Shown in pieces: positions 17,769-25,235 of a DNA stretch of 64,000 nucleotides. Below the pieces are notes generated by a model. The model did no database searches. It was not told the DNA's origin and worked only from the letters and a program-made list of their open reading frames with translations. Made by a program: the position numbers and the translations under genes. Source of the stretch: Roseibacillus ishigakijimensis (GTDB lineage: Bacteria > Verrucomicrobiota > Verrucomicrobiia > Verrucomicrobiales > Akkermansiaceae); assembly GCF_016595415.1 (NCBI RefSeq), contig NZ_JAENIO010000003.1, positions 62,001 to 126,000 on the forward strand, given 5' to 3'. The stretch's first letter is position 1, and each line of letters starts with the position of its first letter.

Positions 17769-17796
17769 ACCCTAACGAAAACGAGCCCACTGGCAA
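17769..17796 (-). promoter_or_regulatory. Leaderless promoter of the hydroxyacid dehydrogenase
   Basis: Minus strand: TTGCCA (17796-17791), 16-bp spacer, TAGGGT (17774-17769), 5 bases to the ATG at 17763. Confidence 0.6.
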
Positions 17797-17896
17797 ATTC
17801 GGACTGCAGTCCCTTAAGCCGCCCGATGGTTTGCGATTGTTTACCGGAGGGGGCTTTACGAGCGGTGAGTGGAGCTCGCGGGAGAGCCTGTCGTCC

Positions 17897-19159
17897 TTAC
17901 CGAGAATCCCTCTTTAATTCTCGAATCCGCTGGGTGACTACGACGTGCAAAAGACTTCTCACTTCGGGCTTTTGTTTCCGAGCTTTGCCTAACAGCTCTT
18001 TTAATTGCGCTTGCGTCTTGATGGCAGAAAGAATGTTGACTGCGGATTCGCGCTTGGATTCCGATTCGTCGTCTAGGTAGAGGAGAACACGGTCCATGAC
18101 GGGGCCGGTGCAAAATCGTGCGAGGCCTTCTGCGCAATGGGACTCGACGCCTGAAGGGAGCTCAACTTCAAGGCCGCGAAAAAGATATTCGATGACATCG
18201 GGATTTTTGCTTTTTGCGAGGAAAGCGGCAGCCCCCACTTGAGCGGAGCCCGTTCGGATCGCTGGGACCTTGCCGCGGGCGATATCGATGAGTCGTTCGA
18301 AAGCTCCTTTCTTTCCTAAGGGCGCGTAGTGAGCGTTCAGGGCTTTGATGAGTTCTTTTTCGAAAGGAATCCAGTATTGCACTCCATCCCGGGAGTTGGG
18401 GTCAGTTTTGGAGCGCAATTTCGAAAAAGATTCGAGCATCTGCCTCTCTCCTTCAGGGAGGGGAAGCGGCCCTCGGGGTCCCTCTCCAGCGGGAAAGACC
18501 TCATTTTCCCTTATATAGTAATCGAGAAGGCTCTGAACGAATTCGAAGGAAATTGTCGCTACCGGAGTCTTACGAATCCGGGGGACTGCCGGGTTGCCAG
18601 GACCTGGATAGTAATCCAAATTAGTGAAGAGTGTGGTATCTTTTTGGTCTAGAGTGAGTCTGAGGAGGTGGGGTTCGCGGTGCCATTCCAGAATGAGAGT
18701 GTTGGTTTGGGCCCGTTCGTATCGAAACCGGTGGAAAGCCAGAGGTTCGGCTTCGGTCAGGATTCCGATTTCAGAGATCCATTCTTTCAATTGGCCTTGG
18801 GTTGGGGGAAGCCGAACGGAAGACAACGACACGTTCCTCAGGCGATCATCCTCCCAAAAACAATCAATTCTCTCCAAGTAGTGTTCGGAAGGGGTTTCCC
18901 CATAGATGTGAGGAAAGCTACGGACTTGCTGAAACTTCAGATTGGGGAAAGCCTGAATGATTTCTTCGCGGGTCATCTCTTTTTTCAGATTGAAAAAGGA
19001 AACCGGTAGGAAGCTTTCCAAATTGGCAGACTCAATGGGGCGTGCGAAGACGCTCGGAATGTCAAAGACTTGAGTCGGCCTGTCCTCCTGGCCGCTCGCA
19101 ATGCTGGCGACTACAAGGAGAAGCCAAACAAAATTGAGAGAAATGAGACGACGGTTCAT
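17897..19159 (-). CDS. Exported protein with HEAT-like C-terminus, unknown function
   Basis: A 420-residue protein with a signal peptide (MNRRLISLNFVWLLLVVASIASGQ). The middle is a soluble domain without known motif; the C-terminal third (about 300-415) has helical HEAT/armadillo-like repeats (TGSAQVGAAAFLAKSKNPDV, ESAVNILSAIKTQAQLKELL). The base composition looks clearly more AT-rich than its neighbours, suggesting recent acquisition or a different codon bias. The open frame continues upstream, but that part is low-complexity Pro/Arg/His antisense to the next gene; the ATG at 19159 is the real start. Nothing in the context assigns a role. Confidence 0.75.
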   Translation of the reverse strand: MNRRLISLNFVWLLLVVASIASGQEDRPTQVFDIPSVFARPIESANLESFLPVSFFNLKKEMTREEIIQAFPNLKFQQVRSFPHIYGETPSEHYLERIDCFWEDDRLRNVSLSSVRLPPTQGQLKEWISEIGILTEAEPLAFHRFRYERAQTNTLILEWHREPHLLRLTLDQKDTTLFTNLDYYPGPGNPAVPRIRKTPVATISFEFVQSLLDYYIRENEVFPAGEGPRGPLPLPEGERQMLESFSKLRSKTDPNSRDGVQYWIPFEKELIKALNAHYAPLGKKGAFERLIDIARGKVPAIRTGSAQVGAAAFLAKSKNPDVIEYLFRGLEVELPSGVESHCAEGLARFCTGPVMDRVLLYLDDESESKRESAVNILSAIKTQAQLKELLGKARKQKPEVRSLLHVVVTQRIRELKRDSR

Positions 19160-19205
19160 GAGTTCGGGATTCTGATGATGAGAGTATTTCTTAGCATTTT
19201 TCTTT

Positions 19206-19218
19206 ACCTTTCGAAGGT
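19206..19218. promoter_or_regulatory. Palindrome in the promoter of the HEAT-like gene
   Basis: ACCTT-CGA-AAGGT, a perfect 5-bp inverted repeat, lies just downstream of a TTGACC hexamer that is followed after 17 bp by AATGCT on the minus strand. It sits in the -35/-10 spacer, a place where a repressor could bind. Confidence 0.4.
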
Positions 19219-19224
19219 CAAAAT

Positions 19225-20427
19225 TCACTCCCGGATGCGGTTTTGGAGGTCGATGGCGGTGGCTTTCCAACGCCCGGCGACGATTTCGATATGCAGTTCG
19301 GCGGTGAAGAAATTGCTGCGGTCGTGGAAGTGTCCCCAGTGGCCGACCTGGCCGCGGGTGCGCCAGAGGCAGTTGGCGAGGAAGCCCGCTTTCCCGTCCG
19401 GGAGGGGGGAGGCGGTGAGGGCCTCGACGGTGACGTTTTGCACGCGCACCTGGGAGCCACCGCGCTTGCGGGCTTCGACGGTGCGATTGGTTTCCAGAAA
19501 CGTCTCGGTGAGGGCCGGCTCGGCGAGGACCTGGGCGAGGACGTCGTATTGCTGTTCGTCGCTGGTGAAGTTGAAGGCGTGATAGACGCCTTCGAGGATG
19601 CGGTCGGTGATTTCTTTGCCCTCCTCGTCGCTGACTTGATGGGCGAGTTTTTGCAGGGAGCGGGCATTGTGAGTGGTGACGAGGAGGAGCGCGAGGAGAC
19701 CGAGCAAGACCACGAGGAGGGCTGGCTTCCAGAGTTTGCGCAGCAGGCAAAGGGCGAGAAGAGCGAGCAGGGGGAGAAGAATCCAGCGCAGGGGGAGGGG
19801 ATGGATTCCCGGCTGGGGGGGGGGAGGCGGGGTGTCGCGGAGGTTGCTGGCGAGGCGGATGTCGGGAGTCAGCTCGGGGGAGTCGGGGGTGAGGAGGTAG
19901 GCCCGGGAACCGATGGAGTCGGCCACGCGCAGGGGGAGGAGGTCCTGGCCGGGTGGAAACTGGTGCCAGTTGAGGGTCAGTCGGGTCTGCAGGCTGGGCA
20001 GGGGGACGGAGGCTTGCACCATGATCCGGAAGTCTTCTCCTCTGACGAGGGCGTCGGCGGGAAGAGTTTCGGGAGTGAGCTTGTCGGGAGTGATGAACTG
20101 CACCGAGTCGGTGATGAGTTTGGCCGGCTCGCCATCCAGGAGGAGGGTGGAATGGTCGGCGAAGTGAACAGTTGCTTTTTCTGCCAGCAGGGCCCGTTGG
20201 GCGGGGGTGATCGGTGCGGCGGGATCCCAGCCGAGGCCGAGGGCATTTTGTAGGGGGAGGGGTTTGGCCACGATTTCCAGGATGACCTCCCAGCCGGTGA
20301 CGTAGAGGGCGGCTTCCACGTCTTCGTCGGGCAGGGGCTCGCTTGGGGCCAGCCCGAGGGAGGGCGGGAGCTGGGCGAGGAGAGGGAGGCTGACGAGGAG
20401 TAGGCCGAGGAGCAAGAAGGAGCGCAT
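19225..20427 (-). CDS. Exported membrane-anchored protein of unknown function
   Basis: A 400-residue protein with a signal peptide (MRSFLLLGLLLVSLPLLAQ), a periplasmic domain of about 200 residues, a Pro-rich hinge (PPPPPQPG) and two close hydrophobic segments (about 217-232 and 236-253), then a roughly 140-residue C-terminal domain. No catalytic motif was recognised. It starts 18 bases after the hydroxypyruvate isomerase-like gene in the same direction, so the two are probably co-transcribed. ATG start. Confidence 0.72.
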   Translation of the reverse strand: MRSFLLLGLLLVSLPLLAQLPPSLGLAPSEPLPDEDVEAALYVTGWEVILEIVAKPLPLQNALGLGWDPAAPITPAQRALLAEKATVHFADHSTLLLDGEPAKLITDSVQFITPDKLTPETLPADALVRGEDFRIMVQASVPLPSLQTRLTLNWHQFPPGQDLLPLRVADSIGSRAYLLTPDSPELTPDIRLASNLRDTPPPPPQPGIHPLPLRWILLPLLALLALCLLRKLWKPALLVVLLGLLALLLVTTHNARSLQKLAHQVSDEEGKEITDRILEGVYHAFNFTSDEQQYDVLAQVLAEPALTETFLETNRTVEARKRGGSQVRVQNVTVEALTASPLPDGKAGFLANCLWRTRGQVGHWGHFHDRSNFFTAELHIEIVAGRWKATAIDLQNRIRE

Positions 20428-20445
20428 GGAGGGGGTGGCTGGGAG

Positions 20446-21210
20446 CTAGGGGCGGCAGATCTCGATGGCTTCCTGCAGTGCGGCGAAGGGCTCGCGGGTC
20501 GGGACGAATTCCTGTCCGAAGAATCCCGCGAACCCGGTCTCGCGGATGGCCTCCACGACGGCGGGGTAGTGGATTTCCTGCGAGGCGTCGATTTCGTGGC
20601 GACCAGGATTGCCCGCGGTGTGGTAGTGGCCCAGATAGGGATGGAAGTCGCGGATGGTGCGGATGAGGTCGCCCTCCATGATCTGCATGTGATAGATGTC
20701 GTAGAGGAGCTTGAAGTGGTTGTGGCCGAGCTTTTCACAGAGTTCCACTCCCCAGGTGGTGTGGTCGCACTGGTAGTCGGGGTGGTCCACCTTGGAGTTC
20801 AGCAGTTCCATCAGAAGGGTGACGCCGTGCTCCTCGGCGAGGGGCAGAAGGGGCTCCAGTCCACGGGCGCAGTTGGCGAGCCCGGTGGCGTCATCGAGTC
20901 CCTCGCGATTGCCGGAAAAGCAGATGACTTGGCGGATGCCGGCCTCGGCGGCGGCGGGGATGAGGGAGCGGTAGATTTCGTGGAGAGTGTCGTGATGCTC
21001 GAGGCGATTGAAGGCGCGCTCGATGCAGCCCAAGCCGGAGGGGTGTTCGGGGGCGGCGGTGACGCTGGCGACCACCCCGGTGCCAGCCAGCTCGCGAGCC
21101 TGGCTGGGATGGAGCAGGTCAATGCCCGAGTAGCCGAGGGGGGCGATTTTTACAGCAAACTGGCGGAGGGGGATGTCGGCAAAGGGCCAATAGGAGACGG
21201 AATGTTGCAT
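20446..21210 (-). CDS. Hydroxypyruvate isomerase-like TIM-barrel protein
   Basis: A 254-residue AP-endonuclease-2/xylose-isomerase-like TIM barrel of the Hyi family, which interconverts hydroxypyruvate and tartronate semialdehyde. Expected metal ligands are visible: Glu in LLMELLNSK, Asp/His in LYDIYHMQIMEGD, His in HYHTAGNPGRHEID and Glu in FFGQEF. The frame is open further upstream but antisense to the EVE gene; the ATG at 21210 follows a well-formed leaderless promoter. A hydroxypyruvate reductase-like gene is nearby. Some family members are other keto-sugar isomerases, so the substrate is probable only. Confidence 0.82.
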   Translation of the reverse strand: MQHSVSYWPFADIPLRQFAVKIAPLGYSGIDLLHPSQARELAGTGVVASVTAAPEHPSGLGCIERAFNRLEHHDTLHEIYRSLIPAAAEAGIRQVICFSGNREGLDDATGLANCARGLEPLLPLAEEHGVTLLMELLNSKVDHPDYQCDHTTWGVELCEKLGHNHFKLLYDIYHMQIMEGDLIRTIRDFHPYLGHYHTAGNPGRHEIDASQEIHYPAVVEAIRETGFAGFFGQEFVPTREPFAALQEAIEICRP

Positions 21211-21215
21211 GGGGC

Positions 21216-21244
21216 GAGAATCAACATCGGGGGGCTGATTGCAA
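21216..21244 (-). promoter_or_regulatory. Leaderless promoter of the Hyi-like gene
   Basis: Minus strand: TTGCAA (21244-21239), 17-bp spacer, ATTCTC (21221-21216), 5 bases to the ATG at 21210. Confidence 0.58.
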
Positions 21245-21349
21245 CAGGGAAAGCGGGGCGCGGGCGGAGTGTGGCCAGAGGGCTTCAAGCAGTTCGCACT
21301 TTGATCCGCCCTCTCGCCTCGGGGTGACACTGTTCGCGGCGTGCTTCCC

Positions 21350-21377
21350 TTGCGCCGGCCGGAGGGCGCGCTACCCT
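21350..21377 (+). promoter_or_regulatory. Leaderless promoter of the EVE-domain gene
   Basis: TTGCGC (21350-21355), 16-bp spacer, TACCCT (21372-21377), 7 bases to the ATG at 21385. Confidence 0.58.
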
Positions 21378-21384
21378 GCGGGGC

Positions 21385-21867
21385 ATGAAGTATTGGCTCA
21401 TCAAATCGGAACCGGATGTCTTTGGCATCGACGAAATGGAGAAGGCGGGCACCGAGCCTTGGGATGGTATCCGTAATTATCAGGCCCGCAACTTCATGCG
21501 CGACGAGATGGCGATTGGTGACTTGGCCCTCTTTTATCATTCCAACACGAAGCCTCCAGGGGTGGCGGGGGTGGTGAAGGTGGCCAGTCGACCTTACCCC
21601 GATCCCACCCAGTTCGACAAAAAGGCAAAATATTATGACGAGAAGTCTTCGGAGGACAAGCCGCGCTGGCTGTTGGTGGACTTCGAGTTTGTCTGCCGGA
21701 TGCCGCACTACGTTCCACTGGATGAAATGAAGGCCGAAGGACGGCTGGAGGGAATGCTGACCCTGCGCAAGGGCAATCGCCTGTCCATCACTCCGGTGGA
21801 GAAGGAGCACTTCGCGGTTGTTTGTGAGCTGGCGGGATTGGATGACCTTGGTGCGCTGGAGGGGTGA
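21385..21867 (+). CDS. EVE-domain protein
   Basis: A 160-residue single-domain EVE protein (PUA-like fold related to YTH), thought to bind modified bases in nucleic acids. Family landmarks are the start MKYWLIKSEPDVFGIDEM, WDGIRNYQARN, the aromatic cage region DLALFYHSN and PPGVAGVVKV. Complete and of normal length. ATG start. First gene of a plus-strand run ending with a SanA-like gene, though the 69-base gap to maf may include a second promoter. Confidence 0.9.
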   Translation: MKYWLIKSEPDVFGIDEMEKAGTEPWDGIRNYQARNFMRDEMAIGDLALFYHSNTKPPGVAGVVKVASRPYPDPTQFDKKAKYYDEKSSEDKPRWLLVDFEFVCRMPHYVPLDEMKAEGRLEGMLTLRKGNRLSITPVEKEHFAVVCELAGLDDLGALEG

Positions 21868-21936
21868 GCCCAGATTTCTGGTCTGCAGTCGCGGCTGTGG
21901 CTTGCGCGCTTCAGGGTCCGAGGCCATGAATGCGTT

Positions 21937-22494
21937 ATGAAGTTGGTTCTCGCATCAGGCTCCCCGCGGCGGCGGGAGCTGTTGGCCCGCGAAGGGGTGA
22001 CCTTCACGGTCTTTCCTTCGCCCGTGGAAGAGCATGCTCCGGGAGCGCTGCCTCCTGTCGAGCTGGCGCGCGCAAATGCTCTCCTCAAGGCCCGCGATAT
22101 CTTTGCTGGTGAGCGCTCGGCGGTGGTCCTTGGATCCGACACCGTGGTGGTGGTCGATGACCGCACCCTGGGCAAGCCGCGCGATTTGGCGCAGGGGGCG
22201 GAGATGTTGCGCTTGCTGGCCGGGCGTTGGCACGAGGTGGTCACCGGGGTGGCTTTGCTTTCGCCGCAGGGCGAGGAGGTGTTCCATGAAACGACCCGGG
22301 TGCGCTTCAAGGAACTCAGCGACGAGGAGATTGCCGATTACCAGGCGCGGGTGGAAGTGCTCGATAAGGCGGGCGGCTATGCTATCCAGGATGGGGGTGA
22401 GCGCATCATCGCGGAAGTGGTCGGCTGCCGGGACAATGTGATGGGCCTACCGGTCAGCCGGGTGGTGGAAGAACTTCAGAAATTTGCGCAATGA
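21937..22494 (+). CDS. maf: Maf-family nucleotide pyrophosphatase
   Basis: A 185-residue Maf/Ham1-fold enzyme that hydrolyses non-canonical or modified nucleoside triphosphates to monophosphates, a house-cleaning role also linked to division arrest. The N-terminal LASGSPRRRELL, the central SDTVVVVDDRTLGKP and GGYAIQDGGERII are present. ATG start. Its stop overlaps the next start as ATGA, so the following lipid kinase is translationally coupled. Confidence 0.93.
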   Translation: MKLVLASGSPRRRELLAREGVTFTVFPSPVEEHAPGALPPVELARANALLKARDIFAGERSAVVLGSDTVVVVDDRTLGKPRDLAQGAEMLRLLAGRWHEVVTGVALLSPQGEEVFHETTRVRFKELSDEEIADYQARVEVLDKAGGYAIQDGGERIIAEVVGCRDNVMGLPVSRVVEELQKFAQ

Positions 22495-23441
22495 TTCAGA
22501 CCAGTCACGGAAGTCGCTACCCGCTCATTCTCAACCCCAAGGCCCGGAGCGCGCGCGCGGATGGGGCGCGGCGTTTCATTATGGATCATGCGGGACAGTT
22601 TGCCGTATTTGCCTCCAATTCCGCAGCGGAGGCGGAGGAGTTGGCCGCAGCCTTTGCCAGCAGTGGCGAACCCGTGGTGGTGGCCGCTGGGGGCGATGGC
22701 ACGCTCAATGCCGTGGTCAAGGGCCTGGCCGGCAGCCAGACCGCGCTGGGGATCCTGCCCACGGGGACGATGAACGTCTTTGCTCGCGAGCTGGGCCTGC
22801 CCGTTGATCAGCTCAAGCGGGCCTTCGAGGTTATTCTCAAAGGAGAGACGGTGAATGTGGATCTCTTTGCCATGAACCAGGCTCCCTTTGTGCAGATGGC
22901 AGGGGTCGGCTTTGATGCTCAGATCATTGAGGAGACCTCGTGGGAATCGAAAAAGGCGCTGGGTCCGCTGGCCTACCTGGTCTCGGCCATGAAGGTGCTG
23001 GGCGACAAACCGCCGAAGATGACGGTGAACTTCGAGGAGGGTCACACCGAGGAAGGGGTCGCGGTGCTGGTGGGCAATGGCTCCCTCTACGGCGGTCAGG
23101 TGCGGCTTTTTGGCAAAGCCAACAATGCGGACGATTTGCTGGATGTGCTCGTTTTTAAGGAAGCGGGCTACAAGCTGGTGGCGGACTCTCTGGCCGGAGT
23201 GGCGCGGGGCGGCTTCGCCGAGCATTCCGATACCGTGAGTTACTTTCAATCCAGCGGCCTGCGCGTGGAATGCGAGCGGGAGATCCCCGTGGAAGTCGAC
23301 GGGGAGTTTTGGGGAAAAACGCAGGTGGCCACTTTTCACAATATCCCGGAAAAGCTGCGGGTGCTGGCTCCCAAGGATGCGGCGGTGCCGAAGTGGGAGG
23401 AATTTCTTCGCGGCCTGTCGCCATGGAATGCGCATAAATGA
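22491..23441 (+). CDS. Diacylglycerol kinase-family lipid kinase (YegS/DgkB-like)
   Basis: A 316-residue member of the DAGK catalytic family, phosphorylating diacylglycerol or a related lipid at the membrane. The start YPLILNPKARS and the nucleotide-binding motif AAGGDGTLNAVVKGL (about 63-77), followed by LGILPTGTMNVFARELG, are diagnostic. The C-terminal beta-domain contains GDAPKM-type and VDGE motifs (EVDGEFWG). It overlaps maf and the next gene by four bases each (ATGA), so the three are co-translated. Confidence 0.9.
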   Translation: MIQTSHGSRYPLILNPKARSARADGARRFIMDHAGQFAVFASNSAAEAEELAAAFASSGEPVVVAAGGDGTLNAVVKGLAGSQTALGILPTGTMNVFARELGLPVDQLKRAFEVILKGETVNVDLFAMNQAPFVQMAGVGFDAQIIEETSWESKKALGPLAYLVSAMKVLGDKPPKMTVNFEEGHTEEGVAVLVGNGSLYGGQVRLFGKANNADDLLDVLVFKEAGYKLVADSLAGVARGGFAEHSDTVSYFQSSGLRVECEREIPVEVDGEFWGKTQVATFHNIPEKLRVLAPKDAAVPKWEEFLRGLSPWNAHK

Positions 23442-24208
23442 AGAGTGGGGGCTCCAGATGGTGGCGTTGGGTGGGTCTGGCGGCCCGCTTCGCCTTGCTG
23501 GGGATGGTGCTGGCAGGAGCCTTCGTGCTTTATACCAATCTGGCGGCCAAGCGGGCGGGCGAAGGACTCCTTTTCGATCGGGTGGAAGACGTTCCGCCTC
23601 AGCCGGTCGGTCTCTTGTTCGGAACGACTGACAAGATCGGGGAGGAGGACAATCTCTACTTTGTGCATCGCATCGATGCGGCGGTGGAGCTCTGGGAAGC
23701 GGGCAAGGTGGAATGCCTCCTCGTCTCAGGGGACAATCGGGAGCGTTTTTACAATGAGCCCAATATGATGCGGGATGCTCTCCTGGCGCGTGGGGTGCCC
23801 AAGGAGGTCATCGTGCGGGACTTCGCCGGGCTGCGCACCCTCGATACCGTGGTGCGGGCCAAGAAGGTCTTTCGGGCGCCCTCCGTGGTCTTGATTTCGC
23901 AACAATTCCACAATGAGCGGGCGGCTTACATCGCGCGCAGTGAAGGACTCTCCTACGTGGGCTACAATGCCCGGGACCTGAAGGCCGAGGCGGGGTGGAA
24001 AACGCGGCTGCGCGAAGTGGGGGCACGGGTCAAGATGTGGCTCGATGTGCGCATCCTGGACACCGGTCCGCGCCATCTCGGGGAGTGGGAATACCTGCCC
24101 ATTGAGGGCCATCCCCTTGCTGCTAGCGGGAAATCCGCGCCCAATAGCTCGCTACCGTCTCGGGATAAAGGCGGTGCTCCTCGTCCTGAATCCGGCGGTG
24201 CAGACTAG
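23438..24208 (+). CDS. SanA-like DUF218 membrane protein
   Basis: A 256-residue protein with one N-terminal membrane helix (about 12-32) and a periplasmic DUF218 domain like SanA of E. coli, which affects envelope permeability and vancomycin resistance. Visible: LLFGTTDKIGEEDNLYFVHRIDAA, LLVSGDNRERFYNEP, DFAGLRTLDTVVRA and ISQQFHNERAAYIA. The domain normally ends near DVRILDTGPRHLG (about residue 210); the last 40 or so residues are Ser/Pro/Gly-rich and antisense to purN. ATG overlaps the previous stop. Confidence 0.85.
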   Translation: MKSGGSRWWRWVGLAARFALLGMVLAGAFVLYTNLAAKRAGEGLLFDRVEDVPPQPVGLLFGTTDKIGEEDNLYFVHRIDAAVELWEAGKVECLLVSGDNRERFYNEPNMMRDALLARGVPKEVIVRDFAGLRTLDTVVRAKKVFRAPSVVLISQQFHNERAAYIARSEGLSYVGYNARDLKAEAGWKTRLREVGARVKMWLDVRILDTGPRHLGEWEYLPIEGHPLAASGKSAPNSSLPSRDKGGAPRPESGGAD

Positions 24209-24704
24209 CGGCGGTGTCGTCGGCAAGAACAGGCACCCGGGCTTGGGCGAGGATGGGACCGGTGTCCATGCCGGCGTCCACCAGATGGACGGTGCAGCCA
24301 CTTTCGTTCGCCCCATCGGCGAGGGCCTGCTCCCAGGCTGCCATCCCGGGGTAGGCGGGGAGGAGGGAGGGGTGGATATTGAGAATGCGCTCGGGGAAGG
24401 CCGTGAGGAGCGGGGCCTTGACCAGGCGCATGAAGCCGGCCAGGCACACGAGGTCGACCCCCGCTTCCTGCAAGCGATCCGCGGTGGCCTTTTGGGCATC
24501 TTCGGGGAATTTGTTGCGGAAGCCCCCGCAGTCGATGACCCCGGTGGGCAGTCCCGCTTGGCGCGCCCGCTCGAGGATGAAGGCTTCGGGTTGATCCGAG
24601 AGAACGACGCCTATGCGGGCAAGAAGCTGCCCGGAGGCGATGGCGTCCATGATGGCTTGCATGTTCGAGCCCGAACCCGAGCCCAGAATTCCGAGAGTCA
24701 GCAT
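24123..24704 (-). CDS. purN: Phosphoribosylglycinamide formyltransferase
   Basis: A 193-residue folate-dependent GAR transformylase, third step of purine synthesis. It shows the GSGSGSNMQAI start, the catalytic region with AGFMRLV and ILNIHPSLLPAYPG (catalytic His after the Asn) and HLVDAGMDTGPILAQ with the catalytic Asp. Length is normal. It converges on and overlaps the SanA-like gene by 86 bases at the 3' ends. A leaderless promoter ends about 5-6 bases before the ATG. Confidence 0.95.
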   Translation of the reverse strand: MLTLGILGSGSGSNMQAIMDAIASGQLLARIGVVLSDQPEAFILERARQAGLPTGVIDCGGFRNKFPEDAQKATADRLQEAGVDLVCLAGFMRLVKAPLLTAFPERILNIHPSLLPAYPGMAAWEQALADGANESGCTVHLVDAGMDTGPILAQARVPVLADDTAASLHRRIQDEEHRLYPETVASYWARISR

Positions 24705-24709
24705 GCCTC

Positions 24710-24739
24710 ACCCTTGGCTCTGCGGAGCCCATCGCGCAA
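24710..24739 (-). promoter_or_regulatory. Leaderless promoter of purN
   Basis: Minus strand: TTGCGC (24739-24734), 17-bp spacer, CAAGGG or AAGGGT (24716-24710), 5-6 bases to the ATG at 24704. Confidence 0.58.
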
Positions 24740-25235
24740 GGTCATTCGCGAGAAAGTTCAGCCCGCTGCGAGGGATGGTAAAAAGGCTTTTCCGGCGCTT
24801 CCGCAGACGGCCTCCCTGCCTCGTCTTCAACTCCTTGATCTTGTTTTTTTTGAAAGATTTTCGCGGGAGGGTAAAACTTTTAAGCGGACGAAGAAAGGCG
24901 TGCGGGAGTTTTTGAGTGTTTTCTTATCTGTCTAAAAAAGAGTCGGTTGTCGGTTTTTTCTTTCGGTCTAGGGGCGGTGGGTGACGATTCTGTGACAAGT
25001 TCTTTTGCCCCTCTTAAGCGATTTGGGAGTCAAGCCTGAGAAAAATTTTACCGTGGAACCCTCGATTTTCTAGGAGCGAAAAAGTTCCCCGCGAAAGAGG
25101 CGTTCTAACACTTGGCGAGGGCCCGATTTCTTATCTAGAACTCCCCTCCCGGCGGCTCCCGTCCAGGTGTGAAGGCCTCGCCCATTCACAGCGGAAGCAA
25201 CGCCCCATGCCAACCCTCTTAGTTCTCTTAAAACG
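24740..25235. other. AT-richer intergenic region upstream of dnaA, possible origin
   Basis: About 500 bases without a gene between purN and dnaA. It contains several T- or A-rich tracts (around 24838-24960 and 25020-25090), unusual for this GC-rich window, and lies next to dnaA-dnaN, the commonest place for oriC. I found no perfect TTATNCACA box; the nearest are TTATCTAGA-like words at about 25131 and TTATCTGTC at about 24924. The dnaA promoter must also lie here. The origin call is positional inference only. Confidence 0.35.

Noticed and set aside
24900-25140. TTATC words as DnaA boxes
   Set aside because: Best matches agree in at most seven of nine positions, which is expected by chance in AT-richer DNA.
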